A DNA stretch of 54,240 bases, taken from the NCBI RefSeq assembly GCF_000767165.1, contig NZ_AXCZ01000003.1:1-54240 (forward strand), given 5' to 3'. The notes beneath the pieces are model-generated. The model saw only the letters and a program-made list of their open reading frames with translations, ran no database searches and was not told the origin of the DNA. Of this stretch, positions 36,101 to 43,452 are shown piece by piece. This DNA is from Cellulomonas bogoriensis 69B4 = DSM 16987 (lineage in GTDB: Bacteria; Actinomycetota; Actinomycetes; Actinomycetales; Cellulomonadaceae). Positions within the stretch are counted from its first letter, which is position 1. Each line of letters starts with the position of its first letter. Both the position numbers and the translations under genes were made by a program.

Positions 36101-36777
36101 GGTTGACCGGAGGCGCGCGGACCCTCCCGGATGACCTCGGACTCTTCCTCGCCCGCACCCGACGTCTCCACCCTGAGCTGTGCGCGCCGGTGTCGCGCCT
36201 CTCCTACGAAGGCCGGCTGACCAGCGTGGACGTCGCCGCACGGCGCCGTCTCGAGGGAGTCAGCCCGGGGCTCCACACCGTGGCCGTCTCCCACCAGGGC
36301 AACAAGACCACGTCACAGGACGAGGCCGATCAGGTGGCCGGGCTACTCCGGAACCTGGTCGGACGGCGCTGGGTCGACGAGGAGGCTCGCGCCGACCGCC
36401 CCCTCGACCCCAGCGACGTCATCGTCGTCGCGGCGTACAACGCGCAGGTCTGGACGACCCGGGCCGCCCTTGACCGGGCCGGCTTCGCGGCCACGCGAGT
36501 CGGAACGGTCGACAAGTTCCAGGGCCAGGAGGCCCCGGTCGCCATCGTCACCCTCGCCGCATCCTCCCCCGCTGAGGTCCCACGAGGCATGGAGTTCCTG
36601 ACCGACCGGAACCGGCTCAACGTCGCAGTCTCCCGCGGGCAGCACAGCGCCTACGTGGTCCACTCGCCACGCCTCCTGGACCATCTGCCCGGAACGCCCC
36701 ACGCTCTCGAGGAGTTCGGCGCCTTCGTCGGACTCCTGACCCCACCACACCCACCGACACCACGGAGCACCCCATGA
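33193..36777 (+). CDS. TM0106-type RecB-like nuclease fused to SF1 helicase
   Basis: 1194 residues with three modules. (1) Residues ~1-250: RecB-type PD-(D/E)xK nuclease (GWADFIV near 125, VQDTKLAR near 140) ending in a Cys cluster (CGRCDDC), as in iron-sulfur RecB nucleases, though only some cysteines are visible. (2) ~320-540: RNase H-like 3'-5' exonuclease (MFFDFEGDP near 329, YHYAAYEQTALKRL, YNEYDCVSTLRLRDWL), with DEDD residues apparent. (3) ~780-1180: SF1 helicase of UPF1/DNA2 type (QGPPGTGKTYT near 810, LLVIDEAGQFS near 921, LLGDPQQLPQ, VDKFQGQEAPV, RLNVAVSRGQ). It heads an operon whose four genes all overlap, which implies joint function. Confidence 0.9.
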   Translation: MLVSPEGVIHSSSDLTRAANCEYSVLRELDRKLGRVAQADRAADAMMARTAELGAAHEERLLARYLAEVGPWDEATGRGVYVVERPSGSSYLRALPAKHTETVDALRAGADVVVQGGFFDGSFHGWADFIVRQPDGSYLVQDTKLARTARTTAVLQLAAYADQLERAGVAVHPRAQLVLGDDSVSEHSLTDVIPLYLHRRARLEAVLAAHLAGDAPAEWDDGVHSACGRCDDCAEEVAARRDVLLVAGLSVVQRDRLRDAGITTIEQLAASQGTVARIGGRTLDRLRAQARLQVMQPIAEDGAAPAVSYEVFDAGSLAHLPVPDGADMFFDFEGDPLWNDGNPRDWGLEYLFGWVDVASGAATPRFTALWAHTRQEEKAALEEFIDHVTARRAANPGMHVYHYAAYEQTALKRLVGRHGTREEELDELLRAGVLVDLYPVVRGSVRVSQPSYSIKKLEPLYMGDELRTGLDNAADSITEYARACADRDAGATQAADALLDDIAQYNEYDCVSTLRLRDWLVDRAAEHGVSPAGVRRAERSEKPKTERQRANQERQKAAAAEADASVRTLLEYAATAPDADAVAARLLAAAVDYHRREDKPYWWAHFHRLSNPDEEWPDSRSCFRVDGTAEETSGWARENGRQAWRRTLRMRGALEPGSEIRVGATVLPYYRDTLPSVAQQPEGCPNGWNPCGATVLEVGVEGDLDVLVISESAGRTTEPPDDFHHLPFALGPGEPVRAGTLVEAIRGVAAGAAARLPVLPTAAVVDILRRVPPRLRDGRTLNDLELDRDQPIDAIITALDAMADSYLAVQGPPGTGKTYTATHVIARLIERGWRIGVVAQSHAVVENVLHGVLTRGVAPERVGKKRKDDGPDAPPVPWTEVESAALAAFGSDDAGGYVIGGTAWDFVGDRVPDPRYDLLVIDEAGQFSLANTIAVSASADRLLLLGDPQQLPQVSQGNHPEPVDHAALGWLTGGARTLPDDLGLFLARTRRLHPELCAPVSRLSYEGRLTSVDVAARRRLEGVSPGLHTVAVSHQGNKTTSQDEADQVAGLLRNLVGRRWVDEEARADRPLDPSDVIVVAAYNAQVWTTRAALDRAGFAATRVGTVDKFQGQEAPVAIVTLAASSPAEVPRGMEFLTDRNRLNVAVSRGQHSAYVVHSPRLLDHLPGTPHALEEFGAFVGLLTPPHPPTPRSTP

Positions 36778-37334
36778 AGATGAAGGCTGAGCTGGCTGAG
36801 GACACGACAGGACGTCAGGTTCTCGCCGGGGTGCGGGCGACCGTCCTCGGCGGTGCCGGCGCGGAGGCGGACGGCTTCACGATCGCCCACGAGGTGCGCA
36901 AGCCGGTGCCGGCAGGCGCAAAGAGCATCTACTTCCTCGAGGCGACCGGTCCGGGGCAGATCGACGCCTCCAACACCGTCGACTACATCGCCGCCGCGCT
37001 GGCGAACCCCACCCCCCGCGCGGGCCAGTCGTTCCTCGCGCTCCTCGGCAACCACGTGCTCCCGGACCCGCTCGTTCCCCTTCTCGTGTGGACAGGCACG
37101 GCCGGCCGGCACGGCGTCCTCGCGGCTGGGAAGTCGACGCCCCGCGGTGGGATCGTGACACTGTGGGACCCGGAAGCACAGATCGGCCCGGACTGGAGCA
37201 TCACGGCAGGGGTGTGGGCCCGGTTCGGCGTCATGCAGGACGCGCTCGCAGGAGCCGGTGTGGAGCACGATGACGCGACCTTCGCGGAGGCCGCCTTCCA
37301 GCTCGCGTTCGCCCCTGAGGCGTGGCCATCCTGA
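36774..37334 (+). CDS. Unknown protein in the nuclease/helicase operon
   Basis: 186 residues, starting with ATG overlapping the stop of the nuclease/helicase gene (ATGA at 36774-36777), so coupled to it. The sequence MKMKAELAEDTTGRQVLAGVRATVLGG... has no membrane segment, no cysteines and no motif I recognise. Strands such as KSIYFLEATGPGQI and GIVTLWDPEAQIGPDW suggest a compact alpha/beta domain. Co-translation with a DNA-processing enzyme suggests an accessory or specificity subunit. Confidence 0.8.
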   Translation: MKMKAELAEDTTGRQVLAGVRATVLGGAGAEADGFTIAHEVRKPVPAGAKSIYFLEATGPGQIDASNTVDYIAAALANPTPRAGQSFLALLGNHVLPDPLVPLLVWTGTAGRHGVLAAGKSTPRGGIVTLWDPEAQIGPDWSITAGVWARFGVMQDALAGAGVEHDDATFAEAAFQLAFAPEAWPS

Positions 37335-39034
37335 GGACCTCCCGCCGGGTCCGGCGAGAGGCAGCGGCCGGCCTCCACGAGTCCCAGCTGGAGCTGGGTG
37401 AGCGCGTGGTGCGGCTCCTCGTGGACCCTTCGTGGATCGTCAGGCGGGTCGAGACGGTCTCCCTGCGTGTCGACGGGGAGACGCGGCGCAGGGTGAGCTT
37501 CGACCTTGCGGTGCCACGGAGCCTCGCCGTGCAGGCGTCCGAGATCCCAACGGGCGGGACCGGGCTCCAGGCTGAGGTATCGGGCGAGGTCCGCGGGAGT
37601 CAGGGCGACGTCGCGGTCGTGCCCCTGTGTTTCATGCGCAAGGGCTCGCTCATCGGCCTCGACGCCGTCGACGAGGCCGGCCGGTCCCTTCCCGTCCTCT
37701 CGAGCAGCGAGAACGCCGTCCTCGCGATCGCGGCCGTACAGCACCTCGTCGAACGGCTCGCAGGGACGGCGCGGCTCCGCCGCCCGCAGGTGGACGACGC
37801 CGTGGCGGCCATCGTCCGAAGCACGGGGCAAGGTGACGACCGTCGGCGGCGGAAGGTGCTGACCCAGCTCGGTCGCGCGCTCGCAGGCGACCGCGCCGGT
37901 GATGCCCAAGCACTCGCCGTGCAGGTGGAGGGCGACTCGGACACGGACCTGGCCCGAATCGTGACCTGGCTGGCCCGGGTGACGACCGCAGGTGACGGTG
38001 GGAGGCGCATCGCCGCCCTGATCGCGGCGATGCTGGCGACCCTGAGTGACAGCTACGTCTTCGCCGTCCAGATCGACTCCGCAGTCGCGCTCCGACGGAC
38101 GATCGTCAAAGTCGCATACGCCTCGAGCCTCAGTCACGTCGACGGTGGGCTGCGTAGGGCGGGTTGGGGCCTGCTCACGACGGAGCGCCTCCGCCTATCC
38201 GTCGCTGCGCGCGCATCCCGCAGCACCCACATCGAGATCGAGACGACGCCGAGCGTGCAGGTCAAGTCGGTCGAGCAGCTCGTCGGGACTCAGGGGCGAC
38301 ACCGGGGCGACTCCGGGTCCTTCCAGGTGGTCCGCTCGGCAGGCAGGTACCACCTCATGGCGCAGCACGGGGGGCCGCACGGCGCTGTCGTGGACCTGCT
38401 CGTGACAGTCGTGCCGCGCCGCTACGGGACCGTGGTCGTCGCGCTCGTCGGGGCGATCCTCAACCTCGTCCTGCAAGGTCTCGGGCTCCTGCTGGGCCAG
38501 AGGGCGATCGCCGCCGCCCTGGACCGGGAACGCGTCAGCGATGACCCGCCGGTGGCGTCGGAGGTCGTCGAGCACCTCTGGCTCCTGCGCGACACCAACT
38601 CGATGACGATCGTCACGCTCGTCCTGAGCCTCGTCGCGGCCCTGCTCGTCGTCGTGCAGCTCAACGACGTGGAGCGGCGCGTCACGGCCGCGGCCAGGTG
38701 GGTCATCGGTGGCGCGGCAGTGCTCTTCAGCTCCATGCTGCTCGCCCTCTCCTTCCAGGCGCACGTCGCACCGGATGCCGTGGACGCGGTCGGTATGGTC
38801 CTCGCGGCCACTGGTTCCTGCTCCGTCGTCCTGGGCGTGTGGGCGATGATCCTGTGGGGCCGTGCCGCCCCACGGAAGCTCCTCACGGTCGCTCCGGTGC
38901 GACAGCCACCCGCGCCTCAGCGACCAGTCGACGCCGCGGGCGTCGCGGCGACCGAGGCCGCTCTGTTCACGGGGTTCACGAACGACGCGATCGACGTGGT
39001 GCGCGCCGTCCTCGACGACAAGGGGAAAAGATGA
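37322..39034 (+). CDS. Membrane protein of the nuclease/helicase operon
   Basis: 570 residues from a GTG that lies 13 bp inside the preceding gene. The N-terminal ~360 residues are soluble: ETVSLRVDGETRRRVSFDLAVP is beta-rich, then a helical middle region. Four membrane helices follow (YGTVVVALVGAILNLVLQGL near 370, TIVTLVLSLVAALLVVVQL near 430, RWVIGGAAVLFSSMLLALSF near 460, VGMVLAATGSCSVVLGVWAMI near 490), and a short cytoplasmic tail. The layout, a sensor-like soluble domain plus a four-helix bundle, resembles membrane effectors of abortive-infection systems, but no family is identified. Its stop overlaps the nucleotidase start (ATGA). Confidence 0.8.
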   Translation: MAILRTSRRVRREAAAGLHESQLELGERVVRLLVDPSWIVRRVETVSLRVDGETRRRVSFDLAVPRSLAVQASEIPTGGTGLQAEVSGEVRGSQGDVAVVPLCFMRKGSLIGLDAVDEAGRSLPVLSSSENAVLAIAAVQHLVERLAGTARLRRPQVDDAVAAIVRSTGQGDDRRRRKVLTQLGRALAGDRAGDAQALAVQVEGDSDTDLARIVTWLARVTTAGDGGRRIAALIAAMLATLSDSYVFAVQIDSAVALRRTIVKVAYASSLSHVDGGLRRAGWGLLTTERLRLSVAARASRSTHIEIETTPSVQVKSVEQLVGTQGRHRGDSGSFQVVRSAGRYHLMAQHGGPHGAVVDLLVTVVPRRYGTVVVALVGAILNLVLQGLGLLLGQRAIAAALDRERVSDDPPVASEVVEHLWLLRDTNSMTIVTLVLSLVAALLVVVQLNDVERRVTAAARWVIGGAAVLFSSMLLALSFQAHVAPDAVDAVGMVLAATGSCSVVLGVWAMILWGRAAPRKLLTVAPVRQPPAPQRPVDAAGVAATEAALFTGFTNDAIDVVRAVLDDKGKR

Positions 39035-39651
39035 GAGTCGTCCCACCGGAGTTCGAGTCCCAGCGTGTCGGCGCGACCGGGTACCGGGTGCTCGGCCTCG
39101 ACCTCGACGGTGTGTGCGCCGACTACACGGGCGGGCTCCGTGCCTTCTGCATGGAGCGGACAGGCCTGCCGGCGTCGCGCTTCCCCGAGCCCCGGCACTA
39201 CGACCTGACCCGGTCAGGATGGCCGTTCAGCACCACGCAGCAGTACCTTGAGACGCACCGTGCCGCCGTCGAGGCCGGCCTGTTCCGGGCGCTTCGGCCG
39301 GTGCCTGGTGTTGTGGAGTGCCTCAACGAGCTCTCAGCGGCGCAGGTCCACATCAGGATCGTGAGCCACCGTCTCTTCCTCAGCGGCCTCCACGAGCAGG
39401 TCGTGGCCGACACGGCCGCGTGGCTCGAGCAGTGGGGTATTCCCTACATGTCGCTCTGTTTCACCGGACTGAAGGACTCCGTCGACGCGACGCTCCACGT
39501 CGACGACGCCCCGCACATGGTCGAGAGCTTCCGTGCTGTCGGCGGCAGGGTGCTCGTCTTCGACCAGCCGTACAACGAGCACCTGGCCGGGCCGCGCCTC
39601 ACGTCCTGGATCGGTGCGACAGACGAGGTCCTAAGACTCTTCGAGGGGTGA
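39031..39651 (+). CDS. HAD-family 5'(3')-deoxyribonucleotidase-like protein
   Basis: 206 residues. HAD motif I is LGLDLDGVCADYTGG (nucleophile and acid Asp around residues 24-26). Motif II is IRIVSHR with the Ser after the strand, and motif IV is ATLHVDDAPHMVESF. The cap region FRALRPVPGVVECLNEL is that of the NT5C/cytosolic 5'(3')-nucleotidase type, which dephosphorylates deoxynucleoside monophosphates. Here it ends a four-gene overlapping operon. Nucleotide depletion is an established antiphage tactic (dCTP deaminase, dGTPase), so a role lowering nucleotide pools is possible but not shown. Its 3' end overlaps a convergent gene by 21 bp. Confidence 0.85.
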   Translation: MRVVPPEFESQRVGATGYRVLGLDLDGVCADYTGGLRAFCMERTGLPASRFPEPRHYDLTRSGWPFSTTQQYLETHRAAVEAGLFRALRPVPGVVECLNELSAAQVHIRIVSHRLFLSGLHEQVVADTAAWLEQWGIPYMSLCFTGLKDSVDATLHVDDAPHMVESFRAVGGRVLVFDQPYNEHLAGPRLTSWIGATDEVLRLFEG

Positions 39652-39957
39652 CTCCTGGGGGGCGTGGTCATGAGATGCCCCCGACCTGGTCGAGGGGTGT
39701 GACGTCCCATCCTGGGAAGCCGCGAGAAGCGCGTCCTGCGGGTCGCGTCGAAGATCCGGCACGAGGTCATCCGGACCGTCGAGGCGCGAGACGAGGTGTC
39801 CGTGCTCCGAGGAGTACGAGCCCTCACCGATGTCGTCGAAGAAGCGCTTGGACGCGGCGTTCTCGTCGTCGAAGACGAAGGCTACGCGCTCGTCGTCTGT
39901 GGCGTAACCGGGCAGGTCCCCGCAGCGAACGACGAAGACGGTGGCCACGGTGTTCAC
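39631..39957 (-). CDS. Small hypothetical protein, 108 residues
   Basis: MNTVATVFVVRCGDLPGYATDDERVAFVFDDENAASKRFF... A small acidic protein with an initial beta strand and a disordered His/Ser-rich tail. It starts with ATG overlapping the stop of the 162-residue gene upstream (ATGA at 39954-39957), which is the main argument that it is real. Its tail overlaps the end of the convergent nucleotidase gene by 21 bp. No family is recognised. Confidence 0.6.
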   Translation of the reverse strand: MNTVATVFVVRCGDLPGYATDDERVAFVFDDENAASKRFFDDIGEGSYSSEHGHLVSRLDGPDDLVPDLRRDPQDALLAASQDGTSHPSTRSGASHDHAPQESPLEES

Positions 39958-40442
39958 CGCCCGGGGAGGAGGAGCGTGAGGTCAACGTCCCACTCGCGGA
40001 GCAGGTCGATCGAGCCGTCGCCCAGGAGCGCGGAGCTGGCGTCAAGCTGCGCGACCCACAGTCGCCAGCCCGAGGCGACGATCGCCCGCGCCACATCCAC
40101 AAGATCCTGAGGGAAGCCGCCGTCGGGGAAGGGTGCCTTGCCGTCCTCGATTCCGGTGAAGGTAGACCTCGCGACGGGGTGAGTCAGGACTCGCTCGTCG
40201 ACTGCGACCTGGGCCGCAATGAGTACCACCAGGTCGTGCGCCAACGGGCGCGGCGAGTCTGCGACTGCGCACGCGAGAGCTGGACGTGGAGCAGCCCCCC
40301 AGCCGGAGTCTGCGTGGCGGACGTCCCACGCAGGCCGGCCACCTTCGATGAGGTTGACGAGGTGGCTCGGGCGGGCGACGGGGGTCCCCCACGGGTCGGT
40401 GATGGCCGGGCCGCACAGGACGGTGGTCGTGGTCTGCTTCAT
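39954..40442 (-). CDS. Hypothetical protein, 162 residues
   Basis: MKQTTTTVLCGPAITDPWGTPVARPSHLVNLIEGGRPAWDVRHAD... A soluble alpha/beta protein without clear motifs. The ATG at 40442 has a GGAG 5 nt upstream and is preferred to the upstream extension, which reads as low-complexity sequence. It lies 16 bp after the stop of the 40459-41097 gene and overlaps the next gene by four bases, so these three minus-strand genes form an operon. Confidence 0.7.
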   Translation of the reverse strand: MKQTTTTVLCGPAITDPWGTPVARPSHLVNLIEGGRPAWDVRHADSGWGAAPRPALACAVADSPRPLAHDLVVLIAAQVAVDERVLTHPVARSTFTGIEDGKAPFPDGGFPQDLVDVARAIVASGWRLWVAQLDASSALLGDGSIDLLREWDVDLTLLLPGR

Positions 40443-40458
40443 CAGGGCTCCGCTCAGA

Positions 40459-41097
40459 TCAGAGGGTGTACGGGGCCGCGATGTGGCCCTCGCGGTATGC
40501 GGCGTGCACATCCCGCCAGAAACCGAGCTCGCACGCGTGGTCCACGTCCGGGTAGGCGCACTCCTGATCGAGCAGGTGCAGGCGCCGAAGGTCGAAGCCG
40601 TGGTGCACGAAGAAGTTGGCAGCCAGCACGTCGAGGTCGTGCGCGTCGATGCCCGTCAGCATCACGACGCACTCTCTCAGGCCCTCGATGTCGACCCGCT
40701 GGACCTCACTCACCACGGCATCAGCACCGCCTGCGGCGTAGGCGTCCTCGACGCGTTGCCTGACGACCTGCACGTCGGCGTCCGGGGGGATGAACAGCAC
40801 CCCCTTGAACCACGGTCCTTCACCTCCCGCGACGACGGCCCCGGGCAGCGCATCGAAGGCGTCGAAGGTGGCGTTCATCGGGTCTTCGGATGTCCGGACC
40901 GAACCTGACACGACTGCGGCTACGAACCCGCGCCCACCCGTGGCGTGCTCCATCCAGTCCAGGACGTAGGTGTCAGGACCGTGCCCGTCCACCGTGAGCT
41001 GCGCCGTGGCGGTGGGCTGACCAGAGATCATCCGCGCCGTGAGGGCCGCCCACTCCGCATCGACATCGACCGGCCCCGTGCCGTGATCCTCAGGCAT
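40459..41097 (-). CDS. Hypothetical protein, 212 residues
   Basis: MPEDHGTGPVDVDAEWAALTARMISGQPTATAQLTVDGHGPDTYVLDWMEHATGGRGFVAAVVSG... A soluble acidic protein; the ending VHHGFDLRRLHLLDQECAYPDVDHACELGFWRDVHAAY is distinctive but unassigned. The frame stays open to 41322, but the upstream residues look like read-through of non-coding DNA, so ATG 41097 is chosen. It is the first gene of a three-gene minus-strand operon. The 294 bp on its upstream side (41098-41391) hold no other gene I can support and should contain the divergent promoters. Confidence 0.65.
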   Translation of the reverse strand: MPEDHGTGPVDVDAEWAALTARMISGQPTATAQLTVDGHGPDTYVLDWMEHATGGRGFVAAVVSGSVRTSEDPMNATFDAFDALPGAVVAGGEGPWFKGVLFIPPDADVQVVRQRVEDAYAAGGADAVVSEVQRVDIEGLRECVVMLTGIDAHDLDVLAANFFVHHGFDLRRLHLLDQECAYPDVDHACELGFWRDVHAAYREGHIAAPYTL

Positions 41098-41391
41098 GCC
41101 CACCAATCCTCTCGCGTAGCGCTCGCCTGCTCCATCGGCAGAACTGCCGGCAACATGAGCCGCCTCGCCAGCCCAGGCTGGTGAGGCGAAGGCCCGCGTC
41201 GGTGGGGCTGTCAGGGTCCTGTCGACCCAGATCGCGCCCTTCTGGTTCAGGCTCGCCTCGTCGGAGATTAGTGTTCCGATCACCCCTGCTCCCTGCTGGC
41301 TGGCCGGCGGGCCACCGATCAACGCGGGGTCCCTTCAGCAACCATCCTCCGGTGCCGATCCTGACTGAACGGGACGGCGAACGGGGGAGGC

Positions 41392-41955
41392 ATGCCAGGC
41401 ACCTACCAGCTCATGCCCTCCCAGCAGTACCTCAGGGACAAGCGGAGATGCCTCGACAACCCACGGGTCCAGCGGGAGCTGACGGAGCTCGAGGCCCGCC
41501 TCAGCAGGCAGGGCACAGCCTCTTTCAAGGAGTTCCATCGCGTAGGCGGCGACGACTGGACGATCTACGCCAGTGGTGGACGGCGGCTCATCGTCCGACT
41601 CGCAGGGTCGACGATCCACCTGATGCGGTTCGACGAGCACGACGACGCCTACATGGCGGCAAGGCGGGCCAGGGTCGAGTTGCCGACGGTCCCGCCAGCG
41701 CCCGTCGAGGTCGAGCCGTCGCGGCCCCCGCCGCAGCGCGATCAACTCGATCTTGTACGCCGCCCCGGCCGACTTCGAGAAGGACGGCTGTGGCCGCGAT
41801 TCTGTTCAACGAGCTGCGGGACACGGACCGGGACGACGTCCTCGTCGTCGGGCCGAACGCCACGTTCCTGCGCTACATCGCCCGCGTGCTGCCTGAGCTC
41901 GGCGAGCAGCGCGTGGTTCACCTCGACCTGCACCGGCTCATGGACGCCGACGTGA
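41392..41955 (+). pseudogene. N-terminal piece of a broken RelE-like/UvrD-HelD helicase gene
   Basis: From ATG 41392 (GGGGGAGGC just upstream) the frame encodes MPGTYQLMPSQQYLRDKRRCLDNPRVQRELTELEARL and WTIYASGGRRLIVRLAGSTIHLMRFDEHDDAYMAARRA, a RelE/ParE-like fold of the kind sometimes fused in front of UvrD-type helicases. After QRDQLDLVRRPG the frame loses helicase similarity exactly where the P-loop is expected, and the meaningful sequence moves to another frame (41790 onward). Codons beyond about 41760 to the stop at 41955 are a shadow. Confidence 0.6.
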
Positions 41956-43445
41956 GCGTGTCGGTCACGGAGGAGCCGCGGGCGGCCCAGCTCAAGGGTG
42001 ACGAGCGGATGTGCGAGGTGCTGGCCCGCGGGCTCCGGCAGCGGGTCAGGGTGCCACGGGAGGACGTGCGGGTCGGGTTCGACGGCGTGCCCTGGTCGGT
42101 CACCTTGTCGCCCGCCATGGTCGAGGGGCTCCTCGCCGACCTCGAGAGCACCCCCTACGCCGAGGGTCGCAGGGCGGCGCGGAAGGCGATCGAAGGGCTG
42201 GTCGTCAGGGAGGGCCGGCGCACAGACAGGCGAGCCTTCGCCGGCCCGGTCAAGCCCCGGGCCGTCGAGATCGAGGCCTACGTCGAACGGGTGTGGCCAC
42301 AACTGACGCCCCAGGCGTTCCTCCGTGACCTCTTCGGGTCCCGCGAGCGGCTTGCCGCCGCCGCGGACGGGACCCTGGACGACGAGGAGCTCCGGCTGTT
42401 GCGACGGCCACCGGCGCCGAGGTTGGCCGAGCAGGCGTGGAGCGAGGAGGACCTGCCGCTCCTGGACTTCGTCGCCGACGAGATCCGGGGCGACGGCAGG
42501 ACGTACGCGCACATCGTCGTCGACGAGGCCCAGGACCTCTCGCCGATGCAACTGGTGGCTCTCCGTCGGCGTTCCCGCGCCGGTGCCATGACGATCGTCG
42601 GGGACATCGCCCAGTCCACCGGGCCCTGGGCGCGGGAGTCATGGGACGGCATCGTCGAGGCGTTGGCCTCCCCGCTGCCCAGGCGTGTGGAGCAGCTGCG
42701 CTTCGGGTACCGGGTCCCGCGAGCGGTCATGGAGCTCGCTGCGCGCCTGCTGCCGGACGCCGCCCCGGGCGTGGACGCTCCCGAGGTCGTGACCGGCGTC
42801 GATCGACCACCCACGTGGACGGAGGCCGTGGACGGGCGCGCGATGGCGTCGGCAGTCGTCTCGGCAGTGCAACGGCACAGCGCCCGGGGGCTGTTCGTCG
42901 GGGTGGTGTGCCCCGACGAACACCGTGAGCGGGTCGTGGGCGCACTCAAGGAGGCGCAGATCAACTGGTCCGACGCCGAGCAGGGCGGCCTGACCACGGC
43001 GATCAACGTGGTGAGGCCGGCCGCGGCCAAGGGCCTGGAGTTCGACGCCGTCGTCGTCGTGGACCCCCACACGATCGCGGCGGACGGCACGCACGGCCTC
43101 CGGATGCTGTACGTGGCCCTCACCAGGACCACCGGGTACCTGGACATCGTCCATCACCCGGGTCGGGTGCCCGCCCCACTCCTCGACCAGGTCCACGTGG
43201 CCGAAGCCCCCGACGTGACGCCTGTCGACCAGGGCGCAGCAGGCACGGCCCCCGGTGCGACGAGGCGGGACCTCCGCGGCCAGGGTCGCCAGTCCGGGTC
43301 GTCCCCGGTGCGGCGCACGGTGGTCGACGCCAACGCCCACCACGTCCTGGACCTCCTGACCGAGGTCGCACCGCGCCACCTGTGGGCAGAGATCCTCGAC
43401 CACGCGCGTCACCTCGCGGAACCGGACGACCCGGACGTGAGCTGA
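41790..43445 (+). CDS. HelD/UvrD-like helicase body lacking the P-loop
   Basis: 551 residues if read from GTG 41790, which has AAGGA 5 nt upstream and so might be translated on its own. It begins AAILFNELRDTDRDDVLVVGPNATFLRYIARVLPELGE, the segment that directly follows Walker A in HelD-type proteins, then has Walker B AHIVVDEAQDLSPMQL, motif III MTIVGDIAQSTGPWA, RFGYRVPRAVMELAARLL, AAAKGLEFDAVVVVDPH and LRMLYVALTRTTG. Walker A is missing: the upstream frame would read TPPRPTSRRTAVAA in place of GxxGxGKT. Without it ATP hydrolysis should fail, so this is probably the remainder of a decayed gene. Confidence 0.75.
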   Translation: MAAILFNELRDTDRDDVLVVGPNATFLRYIARVLPELGEQRVVHLDLHRLMDADVSVSVTEEPRAAQLKGDERMCEVLARGLRQRVRVPREDVRVGFDGVPWSVTLSPAMVEGLLADLESTPYAEGRRAARKAIEGLVVREGRRTDRRAFAGPVKPRAVEIEAYVERVWPQLTPQAFLRDLFGSRERLAAAADGTLDDEELRLLRRPPAPRLAEQAWSEEDLPLLDFVADEIRGDGRTYAHIVVDEAQDLSPMQLVALRRRSRAGAMTIVGDIAQSTGPWARESWDGIVEALASPLPRRVEQLRFGYRVPRAVMELAARLLPDAAPGVDAPEVVTGVDRPPTWTEAVDGRAMASAVVSAVQRHSARGLFVGVVCPDEHRERVVGALKEAQINWSDAEQGGLTTAINVVRPAAAKGLEFDAVVVVDPHTIAADGTHGLRMLYVALTRTTGYLDIVHHPGRVPAPLLDQVHVAEAPDVTPVDQGAAGTAPGATRRDLRGQGRQSGSSPVRRTVVDANAHHVLDLLTEVAPRHLWAEILDHARHLAEPDDPDVS

Positions 43446-43452
43446 TGCCCGC

